The notes under the pieces are model-generated. The model saw only the letters and a list, made by a program, of their open reading frames with translations. It was not told where the DNA came from and searched no databases. DNA of 53,785 nt from Roseomonas genomospecies 6 (GTDB lineage Bacteria > Pseudomonadota > Alphaproteobacteria > Azospirillales > Azospirillaceae). Numbering within the stretch: the first letter of the stretch is position 1; the number at the start of each line of letters is the position of its first letter. Shown piece by piece: positions 8,587 to 17,813 of this stretch. The position numbers and the translations under genes were made by a program. The DNA is taken from assembly GCF_008365375.1 (NCBI RefSeq), contig NZ_QOKW01000036.1:1-53785 (forward strand), read 5' to 3'.

Positions 8587-8822
8587 TCACGTAAACCAGA
8601 GCGGTCGGCGCGATCCTCCAGGTGGATGGCATCGCCGATTCGCTCCTACGAGTCCATCACCATCGCTCAGGTGACGGAGGCGACCTCCTTGACGCGCAAC
8701 CCGGCTTTGGTGGAGAGCAGGAACATGACGGTGTCGCGCTAAAGATTCCGGCTGGCGGCGAGGTGGGTAAGGACCGTTCGGGTCTGAACCTGGGTGAGCA
8801 CTTTCGCCTGCTTGCCAGCCAT
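8587..8822 (-). pseudogene. tyrosine recombinase (phage integrase) remnant with three in-frame stops
   Basis: On the minus strand from ATG 8822, one frame reads MAGKQAKVLTQVQTRTVLTH, LAASRNL, stop, RDTVMFLLSTKAGLRVKEVA, SVT, stop, AMVMDS, stop, ERIGDAIHLEDRADRSG. This is the start of the catalytic domain of a short tyrosine integrase; AGLRVKEVASVT contains the first catalytic Arg. The frame is kept through three stop codons (TAG, TGA, TAG), so decay was by point mutation. The rest of the domain (His-x-x-Arg and the catalytic Tyr) is absent. It is a relic of a past integration event. Confidence 0.7.
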
Positions 8823-9177
8823 GTTCTCTCACAGCAAAGTTGATCCTGGGGCGGAGAAGTAGTGTGAGCTTTCGACTTGGTAAGAAGGCGAGGCGAGCCG
8901 AAGTGTTGGAAATCCTCGGCTCACAATTTTCCGAGAATTCTTTGTAAGATGCACTCGAAAGTGGGAAATCTTTTCTTCGCGACACGGCAACTGGCCGCTG
9001 TTGCGCTAGTCTTGGGTTGGGCATTGTCGAGCGGGTTCAGATAAGTCCAAACCAAGCTAAAAACCAGGTAAATTTTACTGTCTGGCCTTGCCCCATGGAA
9101 TCGGTCTCAGGGAATGATAAAACACGCGCTCTATCGAACCAGGCCCTTGGCATTGCCATTGTCTCAAGTCCGGGACC
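8823..9177. other. gene-poor stretch
   Basis: Between the integrase relic and the hairpin preceding the 5'-nucleotidase end I see no credible coding frame in either direction. Base composition is mixed, with short A/T-rich runs (ACAATTTTCCGAGAATTC). Likewise 8319-8586 after the primase-helicase gene shows no gene. Confidence 0.4.
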
Positions 9178-9238
9178 ATCTCACCTCTCATGGTCTGACA
9201 CCGAAAAGTCAGCGTCAGACTATGAGGTGAGGTGCATG
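9178..9238. repeat. long imperfect inverted repeat
   Basis: GTCTGAC (9193-9199) and GTCAGAC (9214-9220) form a perfect 7-bp core with a 14-base loop. Outside it CATCTCACCTCTCAT pairs with ATGAGGTGAGGTGCATG apart from small bulges and a mismatch, giving about 20 bp of stem. It begins immediately after the stop codon of the 5'-nucleotidase gene (minus strand). It lacks a U-run, so it is either a factor-assisted terminator or the scar or end of a mobile element. Confidence 0.5.
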
Positions 9239-9239
9239 C

Positions 9240-10169
9240 CTATGCTGACGCCGGAATCACAACTGAGTCGGCTGCATGAGGCCCCGGAACAAGTCCGGCA
9301 GGCACCACGGCGGCAGCCCCCAGGAAGTGCTTTTCCTGATCATCAAAAAAGATGTGCGCCCCCAAGGCCTTGAGAATGGGTGCCTTTTCATGAGAACCCA
9401 CGAAATGGGCCTCGTCAGCAGGAGTACCCCATGCACGGAAGGTGTGGATCACGCGGGCATGCGCCGGGGCGTTTCGCGCCGTGACAATGGCAATCCTAAC
9501 CCGGCTTGAACCGTCCGGCCGCTTCGCCTGCTCCCTGAGTTTGGCGAGCTTGTGGAGGAAGTTGCCGAAAGGCCCGCGCTCCATCGGAACTTGTGCGTTC
9601 TGACGTTCGTGATCAAGGAACCCGGCCAAGCCCTTCTCCTTGTAGATGGTGTCCGACTCTGGGCTAAAGACCACAGCGTCGCCGTCCAGCGCGACGCGCA
9701 CTTCGTCCATAGGGTCTTCGGTTTGCTCCAGCGGGGCCGGGCCAAGCTTCGCGGCTGCGGTACCAGCGTGGACGGCGTCCCTCACGTCGGCGTCATTGTT
9801 GGAGAGGAACAGGTCGATGTTCCACGCGGCGATGAAAGGCGCAACTGACCTGCCGCTGGTGAAGCTGCCTCGACTGATGCCAAGCTGGTAATGTTCAGCC
9901 GAATGAAACGCTCTCAATGACAAGTCAGGAGAGTTCTGAGAGAGGAGTAGAACGTCAACGAGCCGCTTTCCTCCTTCTGGGTTCAAGGCCAGCAGCCTCT
10001 TCACCACCTCGAATGCGGCACCAGGTTTCAAGGCAATGTTTTCGCGCTCCAACTGAAGAGCCGCGTATGCTTCAACGCCTTGCTCCACGAAAACCTTATG
10101 TTCTTCCTCAAGATTGAACAAGGCGCGGGTAGAGACGCCTACAATGAGCGGAGAGTCGGGCACGAGCAC
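9240..10169 (-). CDS. cytosolic 5'-nucleotidase (NT5C1-like)
   Basis: This family dephosphorylates nucleoside monophosphates, mainly AMP in the animal members. The sequence follows it throughout: IVGVSTRALFNLEEEHKVF at the N-terminus, KPGAAFEVVKRLLALN, VDVLLLSQNSPDLSLRAF, SRGSFTSGRSVAPFIAAWNI, LFLSNNDADVRDA, VALDGDAVVFSPESD (acidic motif) and HIFFDDQEKHF at the end. I prefer GTG 10169 because the 42 extra codons back to 10295 are Arg/His-rich and unlike the family; an AAGGGA precedes the GTG. It lies 265 bases downstream of the restriction-type gene and on the same strand, so cotranscription is possible. Homologues are sporadic in bacteria. Confidence 0.8.
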   Translation of the reverse strand: MLVPDSPLIVGVSTRALFNLEEEHKVFVEQGVEAYAALQLERENIALKPGAAFEVVKRLLALNPEGGKRLVDVLLLSQNSPDLSLRAFHSAEHYQLGISRGSFTSGRSVAPFIAAWNIDLFLSNNDADVRDAVHAGTAAAKLGPAPLEQTEDPMDEVRVALDGDAVVFSPESDTIYKEKGLAGFLDHERQNAQVPMERGPFGNFLHKLAKLREQAKRPDGSSRVRIAIVTARNAPAHARVIHTFRAWGTPADEAHFVGSHEKAPILKALGAHIFFDDQEKHFLGAAAVVPAGLVPGPHAADSVVIPASA

Positions 10170-10434
10170 TATTCCCTTGTGTTTGATGCGCTGTGGCGCA
10201 AGTGGGCGGAGGAGGCGAACAGCATACCTTTCGGCGCGCCCATGCAAGATCGCATGTTGGATGTCGTGACGCCCCGAAGGACTTTCGAGTAGCAATGGCC
10301 GATGTGGCTACCGTCTGTTCTGAGCCTCCCGCTCGATAGGGCGAGGGAACTGCCCAAGCCAAAGTGACTCGCACAGTACCCCTCGATGTACCTGCCCTAC
10401 CTGCTCCGTCTACCCCGCTGTCCGATTCAGTCGC

Positions 10435-13152
10435 TTATGCTGGTTCCAGGTTGAACGCAGCCGGTCCCGTGATGGGCGGCTGTTCATGGCTGCGAACGAG
10501 GCCATCCAGCGTTACCGATGCGGTGATCACGTCATGTGGGATCAGCATGTAGCGCCACGGCTTCTTTCCGGTGATCCGAGCGTGCTCATTGGAATAACCG
10601 ACCCAGGTGCGGGCCGCCGTAGCCTTGGTGACTACGGTGGTGTCGGTCAGTTCGTTTCTCGCCTTAACCTCGCAGATGAGCTTTTCCGCCGTTGTCTCGA
10701 CGATGAAGTCTGGTTCGTAACGCTGCCCCCGCCGGTAGTCGATCATAAACTGGCCCCGCCCAGGCTTAACCCACCGCACTACGCTGGCGGTGTCGTCGAT
10801 CAATACGGCGAAGCGACGCTCATCATCCGACTGGAACTGCTGAATGGCGTAGCAGCATTTCTTGAATCCAACAAAGATGTGCCTGCGGGTATCTGACTTC
10901 GGGGTGACCGCCGTCCTGAAATCGAGAGGTGCCTGCCCAGCTGGCTGGCTGAAATTCTGTTTCTTGAGGACTTGGAAGCCCTTGTCCACCCGTGCCCGGT
11001 AGGTAGTCGGCGTCTCTTCGTAGTGTTCCATCATCTGCTGGTGCACGAACTCGCCCAGCTTCTTGGCGTGGCTGACGAGCACCCGCTCAATCTCCTCTCC
11101 ATCCGTCAAGTAGGCTTGGAGCCGATCCGTGACCTGTCCGGCGAGCTTGTATAGGAGGTCAGCATGAGTGTCGTAGTCGATTTCCGGGTAGCCGATGAGT
11201 TCGGCGACGATGAAATCTTCCAGCCGTTCCTGCTTGGTGGCGCGCATCCGAACGGCGATAAAACTCTTCTTCTCCGTCCGTAGCTGCTGAACCATGATCT
11301 CGTCAGCTAGCGGCCGGTACGCGATGCTGTCGAGGTTTTTAAGATCGAAATCTCTGAATGTGAAACTGACGGCACCATCAGGGATCACGACGATCTCAGG
11401 AATCTCGATGGTGCCTGCCGCGACGTGTTCGGTAACCTTGGCGACGATCTTGGCGACATCCGGCGCGGGACCAGCCCCCAGGCCCTCAAGGACGCCCTGC
11501 ACCGGCTTGGTCATCTCCGCCACCTTGGCGACGATCTCGGCCTGAACTTCGGGCTTGCTCAGGTCAGCGACGCCGCCGAGCTTGCGCTCCATACCCCTGA
11601 TGACCTCAAGGGTGGCGCTGGCAACAGCGCGGTCCTCTGGCCGCTCCAGCACTGATGCGGCTTGCTCCCCGCCGCCCAACTGCTTCCCGGTCAGTTCGGC
11701 CTCCACGCGCGTTGGGGCCTCAACCAGCACCGCACCTTGAGGCGGCACGTCGCCACCGGGGCCGATCACCACAGCCTTCATCTGCACAACGGAGTCCGGC
11801 TTCTTGGCTGCCTCAATAATGGCCTCGAACCGGTCGTGGGCAATGATGGTAAGCCGGTCGATTGGCTCTACACCCGTCCGCTGCCCATACGGCAGGCGGA
11901 GGCCGCGCCCGAGCGTTTGCTCCGTCAGGATTTCGGAGGCGGAAGCGCGAAGCGGAACGATGGTGAAGAGGTTGGTTACGTCCCATCCCTCCTTCAGCTT
12001 GTTTACGTGAATGACAATCTCGGTTTTTGCGTCGTGTTCAAGCGCGAGAAGCCGCTCGGTTGCTTCATCGCTCTCGTCACCACGAAGCGCGCTGTCAACG
12101 CGGATGACCTTGTCCTTGTAGTACCCGCCGAAGAAACCATCGCTTTGGATCATCTCCCGCAATCTCTGCGCGTGATCCGTGTCCTGCGCGACGACCAGCA
12201 TGAAGGGATGCACCTTGGGCTTGCCGGTATCGGCCGCGTACATCGCCAATTCGACACGCACCTGCTCATGGGCATGGATACCGTCTTCGAGCTTAATGCG
12301 CTCGATCTCCTCGTCCGAGTAGTCCTTCGGGTTGAAGTTCGCGCGCGTTGCTACCGCCGGTTCCTTGACGTAACCGTGTTCCATGGCCTCCCGCAGGCCG
12401 AAGCGGTAGATGACGTTCTTGAAGTCAACCGAGCGCGCGCCAACCGTCTTGGGCGTCGCGGTGAGTTCGAGGCCGAGCACCGGCCTGAGGTCTGCGACCG
12501 CCTTGAAGCCCGCTTTCGCGCGATATCGATGCGCTTCGTCCATCAACAGCACGAGGTCTGGAAGCCCCGCGAGGTAGTCGAAGTAGCTTTCTCCAATGTA
12601 CTCATGCAGCTTTTTGATTCGCCCCTGATCCTTGTTGATTTTATCAACGTTGAACACGTTAATGATCGCACCACCGTTTCTCTGAGCCGCTTGGATCAGC
12701 AGAGCGGACTGATCCCACGTATCCCCCGTCACGACCACGGGCTGGTTCGTAACGAATTCAGCAATGCCCTTGAAGACGTACTTCGGCGTGCCCGGCGTGA
12801 AGTCGGCGACCAGCTTTTCGTAGATCGTGGTGTTTGGGGCGAGCACGAAGAAGTTCTTCGAGTAACCCATCTGGTAAAGGTAAGTGATGAACGCGCCCAT
12901 CAGGCGCGTCTTGCCAACGCCGGTCGCGAGAGCGAAACATAACGACAGGAAGTCTCGTTCGAAATCTTCCACACTCGGGTACGCTGCCTTCATGAGCGTA
13001 AGCGCAGCAGCCACATCGCCGTCCTTCGCGAGCGGTACGTCCTCAAGGACATTAGCAAGAATACGAAGAGACTCTTCCTGTGGGAGGCGAAGGCTCATGC
13101 GACCCGCAATGTCACGGCGTGTCCGTTCGCCGTTTTTTACCCGTTCCTGCAT
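10435..13152 (-). CDS. type III-like restriction enzyme Res subunit (SF2 helicase plus nuclease)
   Basis: The 905-residue product carries an SF2 translocase: LATGVGKTRLM (76-84, motif I), LMDEAHRYRA (205-208 DEAH), LTATP (230-234), LKEGWDV, then EQTLGRGLRLP (motif VI). The C-terminus has a PD-(D/E)xK nuclease site, RYEPDFIVE...LICEVKAR, with D815, E828 and K830. In type III systems Res uses ATP to communicate between recognition sites and cuts unmodified DNA with Mod. The start ATG 13152 lies 3 bases after the methyltransferase stop, so translation is coupled. It is the last gene of a three-gene leftward operon with an SNF2 helicase at its head. Confidence 0.85.
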   Translation of the reverse strand: MQERVKNGERTRRDIAGRMSLRLPQEESLRILANVLEDVPLAKDGDVAAALTLMKAAYPSVEDFERDFLSLCFALATGVGKTRLMGAFITYLYQMGYSKNFFVLAPNTTIYEKLVADFTPGTPKYVFKGIAEFVTNQPVVVTGDTWDQSALLIQAAQRNGGAIINVFNVDKINKDQGRIKKLHEYIGESYFDYLAGLPDLVLLMDEAHRYRAKAGFKAVADLRPVLGLELTATPKTVGARSVDFKNVIYRFGLREAMEHGYVKEPAVATRANFNPKDYSDEEIERIKLEDGIHAHEQVRVELAMYAADTGKPKVHPFMLVVAQDTDHAQRLREMIQSDGFFGGYYKDKVIRVDSALRGDESDEATERLLALEHDAKTEIVIHVNKLKEGWDVTNLFTIVPLRASASEILTEQTLGRGLRLPYGQRTGVEPIDRLTIIAHDRFEAIIEAAKKPDSVVQMKAVVIGPGGDVPPQGAVLVEAPTRVEAELTGKQLGGGEQAASVLERPEDRAVASATLEVIRGMERKLGGVADLSKPEVQAEIVAKVAEMTKPVQGVLEGLGAGPAPDVAKIVAKVTEHVAAGTIEIPEIVVIPDGAVSFTFRDFDLKNLDSIAYRPLADEIMVQQLRTEKKSFIAVRMRATKQERLEDFIVAELIGYPEIDYDTHADLLYKLAGQVTDRLQAYLTDGEEIERVLVSHAKKLGEFVHQQMMEHYEETPTTYRARVDKGFQVLKKQNFSQPAGQAPLDFRTAVTPKSDTRRHIFVGFKKCCYAIQQFQSDDERRFAVLIDDTASVVRWVKPGRGQFMIDYRRGQRYEPDFIVETTAEKLICEVKARNELTDTTVVTKATAARTWVGYSNEHARITGKKPWRYMLIPHDVITASVTLDGLVRSHEQPPITGPAAFNLEPA

Positions 13153-13155
13153 GGG

Positions 13156-14844
13156 TTAAGCCTCCGTCTCAGCGGGTTCGTCGAAAAGCGATGGTGTCGG
13201 GGTCCCCTGGGCCTTGGTGTTCTTGGCCACTTTCTTGGGCGCAGGCTTAGGCTCCTCGGGTTCGGTGTCTTCCACAACCGGAAGGCTCGCGATGCGCAGA
13301 CTGTAGTCGTCGCGTCCCCATTCACAGTTCGCTAGCACTGCTTGAGGAATCTTTCGGACCGTTAGGTTTTCGAACTGCTCCGGATTGCCGCTGAACGCCT
13401 TGCAGCAAACGAGGAGGTGATGATCAGGCCCCACATCTCGGGAAATAGCTTCGAGCATGCTATGCGTTAGCGCTTGGGCGGTGACGTAGATGAATCCCCG
13501 CTCAGTCGAGTAGCCATGCTTCCAGTACTCAGATGCTTCTTGAGATGGAGAATAGGTGTATCCCATGTGTTTGCACATGGACTCTGCAAGCATTGCTTGG
13601 TTATAGTCAGAGGAAACGACCCAGTTCCCCCACTTGTCTTTCGTTAGAAGAGATGGCGCGAGCCGAAGGAAGCGGAAACCGCCGCCGCCTGACCAGCCCG
13701 AATCCTTTGTTGCTCCCCCGTCGTCTTCTCCGTTGATCACCTTTTTTAGACGCGGAGCAATGTGGGTGACTGCATGATCCCCGAGCTCAACCAGTATCCA
13801 TCGCCGCCCTAACTTGTGCGCAACAGCCCCGGTCGTCCCAGAACCCGCAAACGAATCTAGGACTATGTCGCCAGGCGAGGAGGCGATCTGGATAATTCGT
13901 TCCATTAGCCGTTCAGGTTTGGGTGTTCCGAACGGCTCTCTGTCGGGGAAGAGGGCGAGGATTTCCTTTTTAGCGTCTTCGTTGTCTCCGAACTCACTGG
14001 AAGTCCACCACGTAGAGGGAACTAATCCGTCCTCTTCGCCCATGAACTGTTTGATTCGAGGTCTACTATCTCCGCCACGCGGAAAGTAAACGCGGTTCTC
14101 CTCTAGCAGCTTGTTGAAGGCTGGTTCTGTTGCACCCCAGCAGCGACCTTTTGGTGGATCAACAACATTACCTGTAGGCGTGGTAATCTTGTACATCTGA
14201 TTGGGTCGGTAGCCTTGGGCCGTAAATGGAATCGACCGCCACGGCCCTCTTGAGTCGTTATCCGGGTTGCCGAACCCTGCATCGGACGGAGGCAGCTTAT
14301 TCCTGTAGTTCTTCCATTCAGAGGGAGGACATTTCGCGTACACGAGAATGTGGTCGTGCGATGAACCGATTGCCGCCCGGTTCTCGCGAGAAGCGCGCTT
14401 CTGCCAGACGATATTCGCAATGAAGTTCCGCCGCCCAAACACTTCGTCGCACAACACTTTCAGGTAGTGCGCCTCGTTGTCGTCGATGTTGATCCAGATG
14501 GAGCCGTTGTCGCTGAGCAACAGCTTTAATATCTCCAACCTGTCCCGCATTAGAGACAGCCACAGGGAATGCTCTACGCCGTCGTCGTAGTGCTCAAAGG
14601 CGGAGCCTGTGTTGTACGGAGGGTCAATGTAGATGCAGCGAATTTTTCCTCTGAATTCGGTCTCCAAAGCCTTGAGAGCCAGCAGGTTATCGCCGTGGAT
14701 CAACATATTGTCGAAAATGTCGCCAGCTTTGCGAGTTGCCGCAAAATGGCTCAATTCGGCACTCTGGACTAGAATGCGCGGCTCCAGTCGAGGGCGCTCC
14801 TCTTTTCCAATCCACGTAAGTTCGAGCTTCTGCTTGCGGCTCAT
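13156..14844 (-). CDS. type III-like site-specific DNA (adenine-N6) methyltransferase, Mod
   Basis: This 562-residue beta-class methyltransferase has its catalytic motif first: IYIDPPYNTG (D74-Y77), and the AdoMet site later, VLDSFAGSGTTGAVA (about 329-341). Between them lie ISIDDNE-like (INIDDNEAHYLKVLCDEVFG) and IVWQKRASRENR, both typical of type III Mod proteins, and a target-recognition stretch (about 175-300). The Lys/Pro-rich tail ends in PSLFDEPAE. It modifies one strand of an asymmetric site and with Res forms the nuclease. Its ATG overlaps the TGA of the SNF2 gene (ATGA), which indicates coupled expression. Confidence 0.88.
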   Translation of the reverse strand: MSRKQKLELTWIGKEERPRLEPRILVQSAELSHFAATRKAGDIFDNMLIHGDNLLALKALETEFRGKIRCIYIDPPYNTGSAFEHYDDGVEHSLWLSLMRDRLEILKLLLSDNGSIWINIDDNEAHYLKVLCDEVFGRRNFIANIVWQKRASRENRAAIGSSHDHILVYAKCPPSEWKNYRNKLPPSDAGFGNPDNDSRGPWRSIPFTAQGYRPNQMYKITTPTGNVVDPPKGRCWGATEPAFNKLLEENRVYFPRGGDSRPRIKQFMGEEDGLVPSTWWTSSEFGDNEDAKKEILALFPDREPFGTPKPERLMERIIQIASSPGDIVLDSFAGSGTTGAVAHKLGRRWILVELGDHAVTHIAPRLKKVINGEDDGGATKDSGWSGGGGFRFLRLAPSLLTKDKWGNWVVSSDYNQAMLAESMCKHMGYTYSPSQEASEYWKHGYSTERGFIYVTAQALTHSMLEAISRDVGPDHHLLVCCKAFSGNPEQFENLTVRKIPQAVLANCEWGRDDYSLRIASLPVVEDTEPEEPKPAPKKVAKNTKAQGTPTPSLFDEPAETEA

Positions 14845-17714
14845 GCCACCAAACTCCAGCGAATAGTAAAGACGGGTTCAACCGTAGGGACGAGTTCAAG
14901 GTCCGCTTGAGTGCTGTCGAGGATGCCCTCGACTTCAGAGCGGATTGCCTTTCTTCGTTGATAAGTTTCGAGCTTTTGATCGTCGATCAGACCTTCGAGC
15001 TTCTTGATCGCCCGCTGCTCCTCGATCTTCTGCTGCGCTGTGAGGTTGGGGTTGGTTCGCAGCGCCTTGCGGCGTTCCTTGACCTCACGCTCCAATTGCT
15101 TGATCTCCTCTTCGGCCGCGACCTCAAGATCGTCGGCGTACCGGTCGAGCTTTTCGGTTTCCTCCGACAACCAGCGTTCGTTCTCGCGCGCAGCTTCGTC
15201 GATGCGGGCGGCACGGACTTGCGACTCCACGGTTTCGAGTTCGACTGGAGCCGCGCCCGCGACGCCCGTTGTCGCGCCTGGGAGCAGGAACAAGCGGTCT
15301 ATCAGCTTGCCGTCCAGTGTGCGACCGTCATCGGTGATGGCGGCTGAAATCACGTGCTCGATAGTCTGGCCTGCTGCCCGCAGGCTCAGCTTGCTGACCT
15401 TCAACCACCCCGATGCGCCGATAAAGGCTTCCAAGTCGATGAGTCGTCCGCCGCCGTCACTCCGATAAGCGTCGTACCTGAACTCGACGTTGGAAATCGG
15501 CAGGTCTCTCGCCTGCGCTCGTTGCACGAGGTCCAGGGCGAGATTGCCGTCTGACAGGCGGAAGAACTGCCATCCCTTGTCGTCGGCGAGGGGCCACTCG
15601 GTCGTCCACGTGTTGCCACCGTGCTCAAAGCAGGGACTGCCATTCTCGTGCCGCCAGAAGCGGGCCTCAGGCAGTTCCGATTTGGCAAGCACCAGAAGGC
15701 GCTGCTCGAACTCACTCAGCGTGCGGTCAATACTGTCCTTCCGGGTGCGTAGAAGCCGAACGACATCCTCGTCCACATTCAGGAGCAGCTTCTCACGTGC
15801 TTCGCGCATGTCCGCCTCGATCTGAGGCTGGAGGCTGCCGGTGAGTTCGTTGAACGCTGCGTCGATCTCGTCCGCTGTGCGGGCGGTCTGCACGATCTCA
15901 TGCACCCGGCGCTCGAAATCGACGCCGCTTTCGATAGCGCCCAGTACTTCGTCGCTGGCCCCGAACACGCCATCGAAAAGCCGGAATTTCTGATCCAGCA
16001 GTTCAAAGACACGCTCTTCGGCACGATTCTTGGTGTTGAGGAGATTTACGACAGTTACGTCGATCTTCTGACCGTACCGGTGGCATCGTCCGATGCGCTG
16101 CTCGACGCGTTGCGGGTTCCAAGGCAGGTCGTAGTTCACCAGCAAGGAGCAGAACTGAAGATTGATGCCTTCCGCACCCGACTCTGTGGCGATCAGGATC
16201 GTCTTTTCGTCGCGGAACGCCTCCACGATGGCGGCTTTCATGTCAGCCGTCTTGGACCCGGACACCTTGTCGGAGCCTTTGTAGCGCGCCAGCCACTCCG
16301 CGTAGATGGTCGCGCTTTCCCGGTCGGTGTTCGCGCCATTCAGCAGGGCGATCTGCCTCGCGAAGCCATTGGCCGCGAGCAGTTCGGCCAAGTAGGTCTG
16401 GGTCCGCACGCTCTCGGTGAAGATGACCGCCTTGCGCCTGCCCCCCTTCTCAACGACCGCGTCGAGAAGCACCGGAAGCTCAGCGATGAGGCGCTCCCCC
16501 TTTGCGTTCGACTGGATGGAACGCGCTAGGTTGTAATAGCCAAGAAGTTCCTCAATTTCGGCTGCCAGCTTTTGGGGATCAGGCCGCACGGCCACCCCGT
16601 CAGCGTCCTCGTCACCAAACGCATTGTCATCAAGGTCGCCCCACTCCTCGACGAGTTCGTCGATGGTGTCCAGATCGGCCAGCGCATCAAGGTCGGCCTC
16701 CTGCTGGGCGCGTAGTCGTTCCGCGATCCGCGCGAGGGTTTCGCTGATGGCGTGGCTCGACGAGCCGAGGATTTTCCTCAAGCTCATGGTCACGAGCGCA
16801 TTGGGCTTTCCGCCCAAATATACCGTGTCGGGGCGTTGCAGGAAAGCCGATACCCGCTCGTAAAGTTCGATCTCTTTCGGATGCGGATCGAACCGAAATG
16901 TGACCGGAATGCGGCGGGTGTAGTTGATGTGCCCCGCCTCCTGCACGTTCTTACGCAACGTGCGGCGGCAGATCGGCTCCATGCGCTTGCGCAGGACCAT
17001 CAACTGACCCCGGTCGGGGCGAGCGCCGCCATAAAGCGTGCGGAAGCTCGCCTCGTCGCCAAACACCTTGTCGTCGATTATCGAAACGAGGCCGAACAAC
17101 TCCATAATGTTGTTCTGGAGCGGCGTCGCGGTCAGCAGCACCTTGAACGGGTCGCGGAGAGTGTCGCGCAGGCGTTTCGCACGCGCTGACGCGCCCTTCC
17201 TGTACACGTTCCGAAGACGGTGCGCTTCGTCGAAGATCACCAAGTCCCACTTGGCAACGGCAAGCTCGTCCGCTTTCAGGGCCGCGAACTCATACGAGGT
17301 GACCACGACCACGCCGTCGGCATCGAACGGGCTTCGGTGCCCTGTCTTGACCCGCTCGCGATAGGTCTTCGCTTCCATGATGAGCGAAGGCAGAGAGAAC
17401 TTCTCCCAGAGTTCCTGGGTCCACTGCTTGCGCAGCGAGGCGGGTACAATCAGCAAGATGCGCCGCTTCCGCTCAGCCCAGCGCTGCGCAATGACAAGGC
17501 TGGCTTCGATGGTCTTGCCGAGACCCACCTCGTCAGCCAGGATCACGCCCTTCGAGAGGGGCGAGTGTAAGGCAAATAGCGCGGCGTCCACCTGATGGGG
17601 ATTCATGTCCACGCGCGCGGTGGACAGAGATTTCGCGAATGCGTCGTCGCTTACCCCCTGAAGCGTGATGCGGCGGGCAAGGTACAGGCTGTGGTACGGA
17701 GTGTACGCCGACAT
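14841..17714 (-). CDS. SNF2-family helicase in a restriction operon
   Basis: The 957-residue protein has the full SNF2/RapA motif set: NPHQVDAALFAL (Q-like), ILADEVGLGKTIEASLVIA (61-68 Walker A), LVIFDEAHRLRN (162-165), LLTATPLQNN, then ATESGAEGINLQFCSLLVNY and WNPQRVEQRIGRCHRYGQ. The C-terminal 350 residues are a charged helical region (ETEKLDRYADDLEVAAEEEI) of unknown role. Such proteins translocate on double-stranded DNA. It opens an operon with Mod and Res. The combination recalls class 1 DISARM, which pairs an SNF2 helicase (DrmD) with a methylase, but DrmA, DrmB and DrmC are absent and a Res nuclease is present instead. The start ATG 17714 is preceded by GGATAGGA. Confidence 0.88.
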   Translation of the reverse strand: MSAYTPYHSLYLARRITLQGVSDDAFAKSLSTARVDMNPHQVDAALFALHSPLSKGVILADEVGLGKTIEASLVIAQRWAERKRRILLIVPASLRKQWTQELWEKFSLPSLIMEAKTYRERVKTGHRSPFDADGVVVVTSYEFAALKADELAVAKWDLVIFDEAHRLRNVYRKGASARAKRLRDTLRDPFKVLLTATPLQNNIMELFGLVSIIDDKVFGDEASFRTLYGGARPDRGQLMVLRKRMEPICRRTLRKNVQEAGHINYTRRIPVTFRFDPHPKEIELYERVSAFLQRPDTVYLGGKPNALVTMSLRKILGSSSHAISETLARIAERLRAQQEADLDALADLDTIDELVEEWGDLDDNAFGDEDADGVAVRPDPQKLAAEIEELLGYYNLARSIQSNAKGERLIAELPVLLDAVVEKGGRRKAVIFTESVRTQTYLAELLAANGFARQIALLNGANTDRESATIYAEWLARYKGSDKVSGSKTADMKAAIVEAFRDEKTILIATESGAEGINLQFCSLLVNYDLPWNPQRVEQRIGRCHRYGQKIDVTVVNLLNTKNRAEERVFELLDQKFRLFDGVFGASDEVLGAIESGVDFERRVHEIVQTARTADEIDAAFNELTGSLQPQIEADMREAREKLLLNVDEDVVRLLRTRKDSIDRTLSEFEQRLLVLAKSELPEARFWRHENGSPCFEHGGNTWTTEWPLADDKGWQFFRLSDGNLALDLVQRAQARDLPISNVEFRYDAYRSDGGGRLIDLEAFIGASGWLKVSKLSLRAAGQTIEHVISAAITDDGRTLDGKLIDRLFLLPGATTGVAGAAPVELETVESQVRAARIDEAARENERWLSEETEKLDRYADDLEVAAEEEIKQLEREVKERRKALRTNPNLTAQQKIEEQRAIKKLEGLIDDQKLETYQRRKAIRSEVEGILDSTQADLELVPTVEPVFTIRWSLVA

Positions 17715-17745
17715 TCCTATCCCAGAGCAATTTCCGGTCGCGAAT

Positions 17746-17797
17746 GCCGAACATTCATTCGGCTTTCAGGTTACCCCTTTCTAATTGCATAAAGGGG
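17746..17797. promoter_or_regulatory. two tandem inverted repeats upstream of the SNF2-Mod-Res operon
   Basis: GCCGAA-cattca-TTCGGC (17746-17763) is a perfect 6-bp inverted repeat with a 6-base spacer. CCCCTTT-ctaattgcat-AAAGGGG (17774-17797) is a perfect 7-bp inverted repeat with a 10-base spacer. Both lie 32-83 bases before the SNF2 start codon on the minus strand, where a promoter and operator are expected. They are good candidates for regulator binding sites. The second could also form an RNA hairpin. No controller protein is identified. Confidence 0.45.
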
Positions 17798-17813
17798 AGC
17801 GTGCAAGCCTTGG

